Origin: Symbiodinium natans
Lineage: Eukaryota; Sar; Dinophyceae; Suessiales; Symbiodiniaceae
Reading direction: 5' to 3'
DNA: 64,000 nt
Assembly: GCA_905221605.1 (NCBI GenBank)
Contig: CAJNDS010000171.1
Coordinates: forward strand, 62,001-126,000
In this document: positions 20,585 to 28,285 of the stretch, piece by piece
Numbering within the stretch: position 1 is the stretch's first letter
How the letters are laid out: every line of letters starts with the position of its first letter
Notes under the pieces: model-generated
The model's database searches: none
What the model was told of the DNA's origin: nothing
Seen by the model: only the letters and a program-made list of their open reading frames with translations
Made by a program: the position numbers and the translations under genes

Positions 20585-21100
20585 TCAATGATCATCTTGA
20601 CTTTCAAGCTCATGCTGCACCAATGGTCGTTGCCCGTGGGCAATGGTGCCGTTGCAAGTCGGCAATTCAGGACACGCAGCGGATCCAATGCCAGTTGCGG
20701 AATCTGGCGGGTCCGGGGACGTGACACGATCAATCATGATCTCGAGCCGCGTCAACAACTCCGCCAGGGCCAATACACCAGTCTCCTGCGGGTGTGCGCC
20801 AATCAGCGACAATGTGATCTCCTCCTCAAGGGGAAGGGCACTCACAATGGAAGCCAATAAGGTCCAGAGCAAAGCTTCTGGTCCGAATTGGCCAATGGCC
20901 AGCGTGACCAATCGCTCGAGGTTGGCCAATGCCGTCTTCCTGAGCTCAATCCCAACACCTTGGGACGCAACAATGCCGCAGCTGTTCTCAATTGCAGCGT
21001 TGTCCATGGCAGCAATGAGGCTTCGGAGATGCGCAACGCCAAAAGGAATGCTCTCGTGACTGCAATCACAGCAGAGAATGCAACAAAAGACAAATTCCAA
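20585..21100 (-). CDS. copia extra 3' ORF, proximal part, unknown function
   Basis: 171 codons starting with ATG at 21,100. Hydrophobic and Cys-rich N-terminus, then a helix-rich Leu/Ala segment ('ALLWTLLASIVSALPLEEE') and a polar C-terminus. It lies about 470 bp downstream of the RNase H stop. The very high CAAT content of this DNA shapes the residue usage, so coding status is uncertain. Confidence 0.4.
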   Translation of the reverse strand: MEFVFCCILCCDCSHESIPFGVAHLRSLIAAMDNAAIENSCGIVASQGVGIELRKTALANLERLVTLAIGQFGPEALLWTLLASIVSALPLEEEITLSLIGAHPQETGVLALAELLTRLEIMIDRVTSPDPPDSATGIGSAACPELPTCNGTIAHGQRPLVQHELESQDDH

Positions 21101-21572
21101 AAAGCACTTCCAAGATCACAATTCACCTAAAAGGAAAATCGGAAAATCCTACAGGAAAAAATAAAATACTGGAAAACTTGAAAGAATCAATCTATGTACA
21201 ATGTGCTAGTTAGAGAGGTTCTACTCTAAACACTATGCTGCTGTACAATGCGTTGTTGCGTGTGGCCAATGTGTTGTTGCTTGTCAGGGCGAGTTTTCGT
21301 TGTGCAATGAGTGCTGACGCATGCAATCTTTTGTTTGTAGCCTGGGCATGGCGTATGCGAAGCAATGTAAGGAATCAAAACGCGAAACCCATACATGTCT
21401 CCATGTGACACAAGCAGCAACGCAGACAATGTTTGTCGATGCCAATGCTCTTCTTCTTCTCTCTCGGTCCCTCAGTCAGAACATGTAACATGTGAAGACT
21501 GAACATGCAATGCCAAAAGGAACATGTGAAACAATTTTTTTAAGGGTAAGTGAAACGATGCCAGTGCTTCAG

Positions 21573-22033
21573 TCACAATCGGAAGTCGTTGCGGATCAAT
21601 CCCAAGCGATTCAACAGAGACTGCAATGTCTCCGTGGACACATACTTCGTGAGGAGATCAGCACAATTGTCCTTTGTGCCAATCTTGCACACTCGCAGCA
21701 CGCCTGCGTCAATCAGATTCTGCATGTACAGATACCTAAGCTCAACGTGTTTTGTACGCTTGCCAGTTCCAAACCGTGAGGCAATAGACTTTCCAGCCGT
21801 ACTATCCGTGTGAACAGTAATGCGCACCTTGCGCGCAAATTCTGCTTCAAGGATGATCGACTTTACGTACAAAGCTTCGTTAATGCCTTGGCCAATAGCA
21901 TACAGTTCTGCTTCGCCTGAAGACAATGCTACGGTAGCCTGTGTGCGAGATGTGTGCACTATGGGTGAGCCAAGCAAATTGCCCCGTGCTTCCGCTCGTC
22001 GACTTTCTCGTCTTTGAGCAACCGGCCCAATCA
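21573..22033 (-). pseudogene. copia RNase H, C-terminal part
   Basis: The minus frame carries 'VALSSGEAELYAIGQGINEALY' in two segments (E of the catalytic set in SSGEAELYA), 'VHTDSTAGKSIASR', 'KRTKHVELRYLYMQ' and 'NCADLLTKYVS', the standard copia RNase H C-terminus. The first residues (DWAGCSKTRKSTSG) are in another frame across a shift near 21.98 kb. The 5' part of the domain lies beyond the nested element, at 31.06 kb. Confidence 0.85.
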
Positions 22034-22245
22034 CTTACCGCTTGTGCCAAATTCGGTTTGAACCCAAAAGCCAAGATCCCAAACAAGGAGAGGCAAAACT
22101 CAGAACGAGCACTGCATGTCCCTCTTCTTCTTTTCATCAGTGGGCGAATCAAAGATCGCATTCTATCATGTGCCGGTGCACACAGCGCGGTGCACATACA
22201 TTGCACATGCGTCTCACCATACACAAACGAACCTCAAGCCCCCTT
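22034..22245 (-). repeat. YR element 2 repeat B2 (3' end)
   Basis: 212 bp, matches B1 (22,562-22,773) with one visible difference. Left host junction is in the copia RNase H at AATCA|CT. Confidence 0.9.
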
Positions 22246-22342
22246 TAAGGGCGAGGCAGCTGTACACGCAATACCAATGGGAGTGCCGATGGCACGCAGG
22301 GAGTTGCAGCCGCCGCGGCGGGCCCTGCTACTGCGATGCCCT

Positions 22343-22358
22343 GGGTGGGCTGGGCGGG
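22343..22358 (+). other. G-quadruplex motif at the A2/B2 spacer of element 2
   Basis: GGGTGGGCTGGGCGGG: four G3 runs with 1-2 nt loops, immediately left of A2. A related motif occupies the same place in element 1. It is on the strand complementary to the element's mRNA. Confidence 0.7.
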
Positions 22359-22563
22359 TCAAAATTTTTGGCACTGAGCTGCAGAGCCAGTGCTGCACAC
22401 ACATCTTCCTGCATATGCAATTGCAAATCGTCGTTGGCATTACCAAGCGTGACAAGCATCAGAAATTTTTGGGCTTCAAACCAAGACCAAACGGCACACC
22501 GTTTTTCTTAGAGACAATTTGGCAGCAATCGATAAAACACCATTCGCTCGCGAACAGTAAGCT
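22359..22563 (-). repeat. YR element 2 repeat A2
   Basis: 205 bp, matches A1 with about two differences near the middle. Adjoins B1 with a shared CT. Confidence 0.9.
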
Positions 22564-22773
22564 TACCGCTTGTGCCAAATTCGGTTTGAACCCAAAAGCC
22601 AAGATCCCAAACAAGGAGAGGCAAAACTCAGAACGAGCACTGCATGTCCCTCTTCTTCTTTTCATCAGTGGGCGAATCAAAGATCGCATTCTATCATGCG
22701 CCGGTGCACACAGCGCGGTGCACATACATTGCACATGCGTCTCACCATACACAAACGAACCTCAAGCCCCCTT
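22562..22773 (-). repeat. YR element 2 repeat B1
   Basis: 212 bp, overlaps the last codons of the RT-RNase H ORF region by 12 bp and adjoins A2. Confidence 0.9.
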
Positions 22774-24975
22774 ATTAGCCGACAGTCCCAAGCATATGGC
22801 ATCCAGGTGCTCCGACACATTGGAACACGGGACACTGATGCCACCCCACAACAGGTGCTTGGACACCAGCCTCGACGGGAGATCCGCACAGTTTGATGGG
22901 GAAGGAACGCGTGAGAACCAAGGGATGAACTCACACCCCACCTCCAAGCTCACGAACATTTTAAGCAGGCTTTTCACAGTTGGGGACCTGCCCCTGCATG
23001 AAATCAAAATGTCCCTGACGGAGTTGTTGTCGATGAAAGCCACAACAGGTGAGTTCGCAACCCTTTTGCCCCAAAGACGGAACGCAAGCAGCACCGCAAC
23101 AAACTCAGCCTCCATTATGATCGTGTCCTTGTTGATCTCACCCAGGAGCTTCCGGACGTCACTGTCAAGGGCGTGGGAGAAACCAGCAACCAACACACCC
23201 TTGTCATCAAACAAGAGACCACCAACACCACAAGGCAGCACGGGGTCATCCTTCGAATAGGATGCATCAGTGAAGACATACCAGGTTTGCTGTTTGTTGA
23301 CTTGGACTAGCCTAGGGCGGCCACTGTCCAACATGTCGACCAGCGAGGTGAAAGTATCAATGCACTCCGCCGGCAGATCAGGAGGGGCACCCCCATGGGC
23401 GTAATCAGAAAGCTGCTGCATGCAAAACTTGCTCTGACGCCCAAACAGCTGTCCACTTGCAAACTGGAGCTTACCCCTTAGCTTGAGTGCTTGAGGCGCA
23501 CTCATACGTCGGTCTTTCTGGGCCTGCTTCATAGTCTCTACGAGGAGCTGAACTCTCTTTTCCGTGTTGCAAATGGTCACACGACCCAAGTGGGCGCTCG
23601 ACAGCACTATGTCAACCCCTAACGCACAAAAGGTTTCCGCAAACGGCACATCCTTTTTCCCACCTTGGGCCAGGTCCCAACCCAACAGGGCGAAGAGCAA
23701 GGTGATTGTTTGGTGCACATTAGCCACCTGCGAGCCCCTAGCAACCGACACGAAGTCGTCAAAGTAGTGGGACCAGCAAAGGGCGAAGAAGAATGCGCCA
23801 AGGTGCCATACCGAGTTAACGGTCCTCAGAAAAGTCGACACTGACTTGACTGCCCCGAAAGGGAGGGCGTGCAGCTGAAACACCACTACCCTCTTCAGAT
23901 CAGGATCCCACAGTCCAATGTCCGAAGCCCAGGCCCCTGCAGGGTCCAAAGCCAGCTGCCTGTAGGCACTAACCAGGTCATAGAACCTTCCCTTGAGACT
24001 ACACCCTGGTTGCGCTCGCATCAGAGACAGGCACACGCCTGCGATGACGTCGACGGTCTGGGGGCGCACGGTCTCCAACGTCTCCACGGAGCTATTGACT
24101 CCCGACCCTGAGAAGTCGTCAATCAATCTGATTTTCCCATCCTGCTCGATCCCGAACCGTCGTGACACTATGGCATCAGGTGGCAGCTGATCCACCTCTA
24201 TGGGACCTGACAGCCAGCCCCTATCACGCTCCTCGAGAGTTTTCGTCTGGACCTCGCGATCCAGAGCCTCCCCTTGAGACTTGATGGTGGACAAAAGGGC
24301 CGCCCTAGAGGTGGGCGCATCTCTTTTGAGTTGGTCAACGGTGACTGACGCCGGCTTGAACTTCGGGGCAAACACACCTGTATCGGGCACCGGGCCTCCC
24401 AGGTTAGTACCCGAGATTACTTCATCGAAGATGGACACATCGTCGTAGGAAGCCTCAACCATCATCGCCTTCCACAAGAGGAGACGTTTGGGCTTTAGGA
24501 TCGTAGCGACCTGTTTATGCATAGAGGCCTTCAGCGCTTCTTCCTCGCTCCTGAGGTCCTGCGCAAGCTTAAGCCACTTAGCAAACTGGCGCGCTCTCAA
24601 CCCGCACAACTCCGACTCGGTCAACGAGGCATGGGTGCACACAGCATCTTTGAGTACTTGCGGCAGGGAGACCTCTAGGGTTCTGGGATGGCCGGCTTTA
24701 ACCGCCTCGCGGACAAACTGTTCCGGGGAGAAAGGGATACCCCAAACAAGCTCGTTCCAGAGCTCCGCATCAACACCACAAACCTTTGCTTCCAGAACCA
24801 GCGCTCGAACTCCCCTGCTTAACCGGGACCATTTGCAGCAGCTGGGCGTCGGCTGGCACCGAGCGCTCGGGGCAGACGGCCACGTGGGGCAGGGGCCAGG
24901 GGTCCTTAAGGCGGGCACGCAGGGGCACCGGACAGGAGATAGAAGGGGGGACCCGTACTCGCAAAATGCGAGCAT
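22762..24975 (-). CDS. reverse transcriptase-RNase H of YR element 2
   Basis: 737 codons from an ATG at 24975. RT core: 'RLIDDFSGSGVN' near residue 290, 'DLVSAYRQLALDP' (first catalytic Asp), 'HALPFGAVKSVSTF', then 'SHYFDDFVSVARG' with the catalytic DD at about 405-406. RNase H: 'YVFTDASYSKDD' near 566, a Glu in 'IIMEAEFVAVLLAF', and 'AFIDNNSVRDIL', followed by 'SNCADLPSR'. This supplies cDNA synthesis and RNA removal. The ORF overlaps the upstream enzyme ORF by 206 nt in the +1 frame relative to it. Most of the overlap codes for a Pro/Cys-rich stretch, so translation may depend on frameshifting or on internal start at this ATG. Confidence 0.9.
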   Translation of the reverse strand: MLAFCEYGSPLLSPVRCPCVPALRTPGPCPTWPSAPSARCQPTPSCCKWSRLSRGVRALVLEAKVCGVDAELWNELVWGIPFSPEQFVREAVKAGHPRTLEVSLPQVLKDAVCTHASLTESELCGLRARQFAKWLKLAQDLRSEEEALKASMHKQVATILKPKRLLLWKAMMVEASYDDVSIFDEVISGTNLGGPVPDTGVFAPKFKPASVTVDQLKRDAPTSRAALLSTIKSQGEALDREVQTKTLEERDRGWLSGPIEVDQLPPDAIVSRRFGIEQDGKIRLIDDFSGSGVNSSVETLETVRPQTVDVIAGVCLSLMRAQPGCSLKGRFYDLVSAYRQLALDPAGAWASDIGLWDPDLKRVVVFQLHALPFGAVKSVSTFLRTVNSVWHLGAFFFALCWSHYFDDFVSVARGSQVANVHQTITLLFALLGWDLAQGGKKDVPFAETFCALGVDIVLSSAHLGRVTICNTEKRVQLLVETMKQAQKDRRMSAPQALKLRGKLQFASGQLFGRQSKFCMQQLSDYAHGGAPPDLPAECIDTFTSLVDMLDSGRPRLVQVNKQQTWYVFTDASYSKDDPVLPCGVGGLLFDDKGVLVAGFSHALDSDVRKLLGEINKDTIIMEAEFVAVLLAFRLWGKRVANSPVVAFIDNNSVRDILISCRGRSPTVKSLLKMFVSLEVGCEFIPWFSRVPSPSNCADLPSRLVSKHLLWGGISVPCSNVSEHLDAICLGLSANKGA

Positions 24976-26653
24976 GCTCAGGCACGCGGGGCCCCGTCAC
25001 AGAGGCCTTCGGCTGACTCCCGACCTGGCCACGGACAAGAGACAACTGGAGCCCGGCAGGTGAGGGCGGCTTGGGCGGGCAAGCTTGAAAGAACGCCTGG
25101 GCGAGAGCACGCGCCAGCGGCAGCGGATACGCAGCTTCCAACGACGTAGAGAAGCCGTTAGGCGCCTCTGGCGCCACCCCCCACGGCAGGTGACGTTGAG
25201 CGCAAGACTGCCCAGGGCAGGACTTGCAGATGCAGTCAAACGCACCCCGGGTATACGCAATGGCCGTCCACTTCGGACGACGGCTGCCGTAGGCGCAACT
25301 CTGGAATGCAGTGAACTGAAAGAGGGGTGCGATGCGTGCAAACATGGAAGTGCGCCAGTAGAGACTTTGCCGAGGGTTCTCGACACCGATGACAAGGTTA
25401 CGGGAGGCAGCCTCAAGAACCAAGTCAGAAACACAATCGTAAAGTTGGTTCGCTAAGGTGACTCGGAGAAGGGATTGACCTTCTAGCTGCGGCAGCCCGT
25501 TCGGAAACTTTTCCGATCGGAGAGGGGGGGGCCCCGGAACCCCTTTAATCTCCCTTGCTCGGCTGGCCGTCCCACATGGTGGAGCGAACCAAATACCCAC
25601 GCAGTTGGGCATTGCCAGCCAACGTCGGACCAACTCAACGCCTTCCGTTGTACACAAGTCGACAAGATGAACATGACAGGCGGCGCCAGGGACGCGCTTA
25701 TGGTCGACGGCAATGGCGTCAAAACCAAGCTGCTTAAGGCAGGCGGATAGCCTGGACATGCCAGAAAAGACCTCAATAATGAACGCCGGTCGGGAAGACA
25801 GCTCGGGCACCTGCGTAGGCTCCGGTGCGGGGCTGCTGAGCGGAGGAACATCCGACAGTGCTGGAAGGAAATCCGGTGGCAACGGGAAGCCAAGCTCAAG
25901 GAGGGCTTGGGGGACCTCAAGCTTAACTGAGGGCATATAAGGCAGCGCATATGCCACAAGGACCACGCGACGGCCTTGCCAGGGTTCAGTCATATGCCAG
26001 TGGTCCTTAGCAGGCAGCTCAAGACAACCATCATCGAAATTGAGCACACGACCCTGAACGGGAGAGCCTTGAACAGGGCGGACATCGTGCCCTGGGCCCT
26101 CACACCACACACCGCCCCCGGAGAAATCCGAAAGCTTAAACACAAGATTAGGAGATGGGCCGTTATGGGAGTCACGATGAGGCTCAGTGGGAATGTCACA
26201 GAATATGGCAAGCGAAGTGAACACCGCAGACGGCCGGCGCTGCCGAACGAAAGCACAGAGGACCTGCGCGACTTTTGGGAAGCGGGCCACATTGGCCCGA
26301 AGACCCAGCACACCCCCTCTCCGGTACAGACCAGTGAAGAAAGAGCTTCCTGACGCCGCCTTGTGAGGCGCCTCATGTGGAAGGAGCTCCCACAGGGAGA
26401 GCACAGAGTGAGGATCAATGAGTTTGCCCTGGAGAAGTTGCTCAGCAAGTTCCTCAGGGTCACTGACAGAAGCGCACGAATTCAGGGAGGTTGGCTCAGG
26501 AGCATGGGAAACCGGGGGCTCAGCCGCAACATGGTGCACAGCTTGACTGACCACAGCGGGAGCCTCAGCTCCAGTTTCCTCATGTGGCGGAACCGCTGGC
26601 AACACGGGCTCATCCGACGTTGAAGCAGCAAGTCCCGCCTCTGGCACTGACTG
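24770..26653 (-). CDS. dioxygenase-DNA methyltransferase polyprotein of YR element 2
   Basis: The frame opens straight after the Gag stop (TGA at 26,656-26,654) and runs 627 codons. There is no ATG before residue about 219 (numbering from the GTG at 26647), past the first metal ligand, so translation by readthrough of UGA-C from Gag is the simplest model. Domain 1 (about 100-235) looks like a 2-oxoglutarate/Fe(II) dioxygenase: H157-x-D159 in 'PTEPHRDSHNG', distal His in 'DHWHMTEPW' (216-218) and Arg 226/227. The HxDxxN-like context recalls TET/JBP enzymes. Domain 2 (about 289-530) looks like a C5-cytosine methyltransferase: motif I 'IIEVFSG' (290-296), motif IV 'FAPPCGT' with Cys358, motif VI-like 'GVENPRQS' (421-428). 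No target-recognition region could be assigned. Confidence 0.75.
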   Translation of the reverse strand, partial: QSVPEAGLAASTSDEPVLPAVPPHEETGAEAPAVVSQAVHHVAAEPPVSHAPEPTSLNSCASVSDPEELAEQLLQGKLIDPHSVLSLWELLPHEAPHKAASGSSFFTGLYRRGGVLGLRANVARFPKVAQVLCAFVRQRRPSAVFTSLAIFCDIPTEPHRDSHNGPSPNLVFKLSDFSGGGVWCEGPGHDVRPVQGSPVQGRVLNFDDGCLELPAKDHWHMTEPWQGRRVVLVAYALPYMPSVKLEVPQALLELGFPLPPDFLPALSDVPPLSSPAPEPTQVPELSSRPAFIIEVFSGMSRLSACLKQLGFDAIAVDHKRVPGAACHVHLVDLCTTEGVELVRRWLAMPNCVGIWFAPPCGTASRAREIKGVPGPPPLRSEKFPNGLPQLEGQSLLRVTLANQLYDCVSDLVLEAASRNLVIGVENPRQSLYWRTSMFARIAPLFQFTAFQSCAYGSRRPKWTAIAYTRGAFDCICKSCPGQSCAQRHLPWGVAPEAPNGFSTSLEAAYPLPLARALAQAFFQACPPKPPSPAGLQLSLVRGQVGSQPKASVTGPRVPEHARILRVRVPPSISCPVPLRARLKDPWPLPHVAVCPERSVPADAQLLQMVPVKQGSSSAGSGSKGLWC

Positions 26654-27847
26654 TCACTCCTTGTGATCCCGGATGGGATGCGGTTGGAAACACTTGCAAC
26701 ACAGGTGCTTGCGGGGACATGTGGCGGCGGAACACTTGCACTTGTCCCCATGCAGGTTGTAGTCAAAACAGAGGGCCTCACCCGTAGGGGCATTAGCAAC
26801 GCCTCCTTTCTGGAGAATCTCCTTGGGGATACGGGCGGCGAAGGACGTTTTGCCTTTGCCCTTGCCACTGCCTTTGGGGCTACCTTTGAGCTTCTTTTCC
26901 CCCGGTTCGAGCTTTCGCTTGAGTTCACGGCGCTCTTTGTTTCCATTGCCCTGCTTCTGCGGAAGCGGCATCAAGGCCATGGAGACGTGGTAGCTTTCAA
27001 GTGCTGAGATCAACGCATCATCCATTGGGAAACTTCCGTCTGTGGCTGCACGCGGTTGAATACCCAGTTCGATCATGCGGACAAACACCTGCCGATCGGC
27101 TTCCACCAACTGTGCCACAGAGCAGCGTGCAAAACCTGGAGGGGGTTCCCGGTGAAGGTTGCTGAACAGCCGGGAGATGTACTTCTCATAGGCAGTGTAG
27201 GTGACACTCTGAGCAAACACATAGGCAATACCCCGGCGACGAAGGGCCTCCTGGACTTGCAACGCGCTATGAGTTGGCATACTCATGGCATCATCTGTTT
27301 CTTTGATCACCAGCTTGGAGCTTTCAAGTTCAAGCTGGCGGGATGCACCTTTAGAGTGGGTAACTTCATGCGTCCTCGATACACATCGATCAGGGCTGAG
27401 GTACTTCAACTGATTGGCGGACTCCTGCCTGACACAATCCTCTAAGACACATCGCCCAGGTTCCATGCCGCCTTCAATGAGCACGCCTGGAAGCCGACCC
27501 CGCAGGTGCTGCAGCCGCCGGTCCCTTTCTGCCTCCGGCATTTTCCTGGAGGTACCTTCCGGGTCAGAAACTTGCAGGCGCAAGTCAGCCAAAACCAACG
27601 TCTGCGCCTCAAAGACAAGGCGGCGCACACATGCCTTGCCCGCCGCATTGGCTCCAGGTGTGGTAGCTGCACAGAATGCATTGAAGGCTGACTCAGGGAT
27701 GACCTGACCAGGCTGACCCACTGCATAAGCCAATTGACCCAGGCTGGTGAACCCACCGACACGAAGCTCCGCTAGCACATCATCAGGGCATTTGATCTCG
27801 CGGGCGCGCTGGACGAAGTGGGCCTCAGACTCAATCAAGGAAGACAT
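26654..27847 (-). CDS. Gag-like protein with C-terminal zinc finger, YR element 2
   Basis: 397 codons from ATG 27847. A helical N-terminal two-thirds (including a segment near residues 20-75 that starts with 'CPDDVLAELRVGGFTSLGQL') precedes a Lys/Gly-rich linker and a CCCH-type finger 'CFDYNLHGDKCKCSAATCPRKH', then more Cys/His. The linker and finger are expected to bind RNA. It ends at TGA followed by C, with the enzyme ORF continuing in the same frame. Placed 440 bp after the YR gene. Confidence 0.75.
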   Translation of the reverse strand: MSSLIESEAHFVQRAREIKCPDDVLAELRVGGFTSLGQLAYAVGQPGQVIPESAFNAFCAATTPGANAAGKACVRRLVFEAQTLVLADLRLQVSDPEGTSRKMPEAERDRRLQHLRGRLPGVLIEGGMEPGRCVLEDCVRQESANQLKYLSPDRCVSRTHEVTHSKGASRQLELESSKLVIKETDDAMSMPTHSALQVQEALRRRGIAYVFAQSVTYTAYEKYISRLFSNLHREPPPGFARCSVAQLVEADRQVFVRMIELGIQPRAATDGSFPMDDALISALESYHVSMALMPLPQKQGNGNKERRELKRKLEPGEKKLKGSPKGSGKGKGKTSFAARIPKEILQKGGVANAPTGEALCFDYNLHGDKCKCSAATCPRKHLCCKCFQPHPIRDHKE

Positions 27848-28285
27848 GGCACGGAGAATCTACGCTGCACAAACAAAGAGGAAGCCACACCTGATCACAT
27901 CACATGCACAACGTGGTAGAAGACTCCGTACGAACACCACTCAACTCAATGAACTACAAAGAACATGTCCGCATTCTACAACTGCGAGCCTGGTTTTGGA
28001 ACATCGCATGCACAATCCAACACTCACATGCTGAATGTGTGGCCCCTGGGCCCCCCCCATTGCCCATAAAGCCCATTGGCTAGGCATTGGCACCATGTGC
28101 CTCAAGGCTCATAAGGGACCATGTCCTTGCCTTGACTTCAAGAACCGACATCTAGCCGGCAACAGCACACTGCAGCTCTCGCTTCCTCACATTAGCCCCT
28201 GGGCACATGTCGCTACCATGTAGCAATCTCTTTTCTTCGCCATAGCGAGTGGAAACGAACACATCCGTCTCCCAACCACACCTCA

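Noticed and set aside
19782-21100. Copia 3' ORFs as an envelope gene
   Set aside because: No signal peptide, cleavage site or clear C-terminal membrane anchor can be seen.
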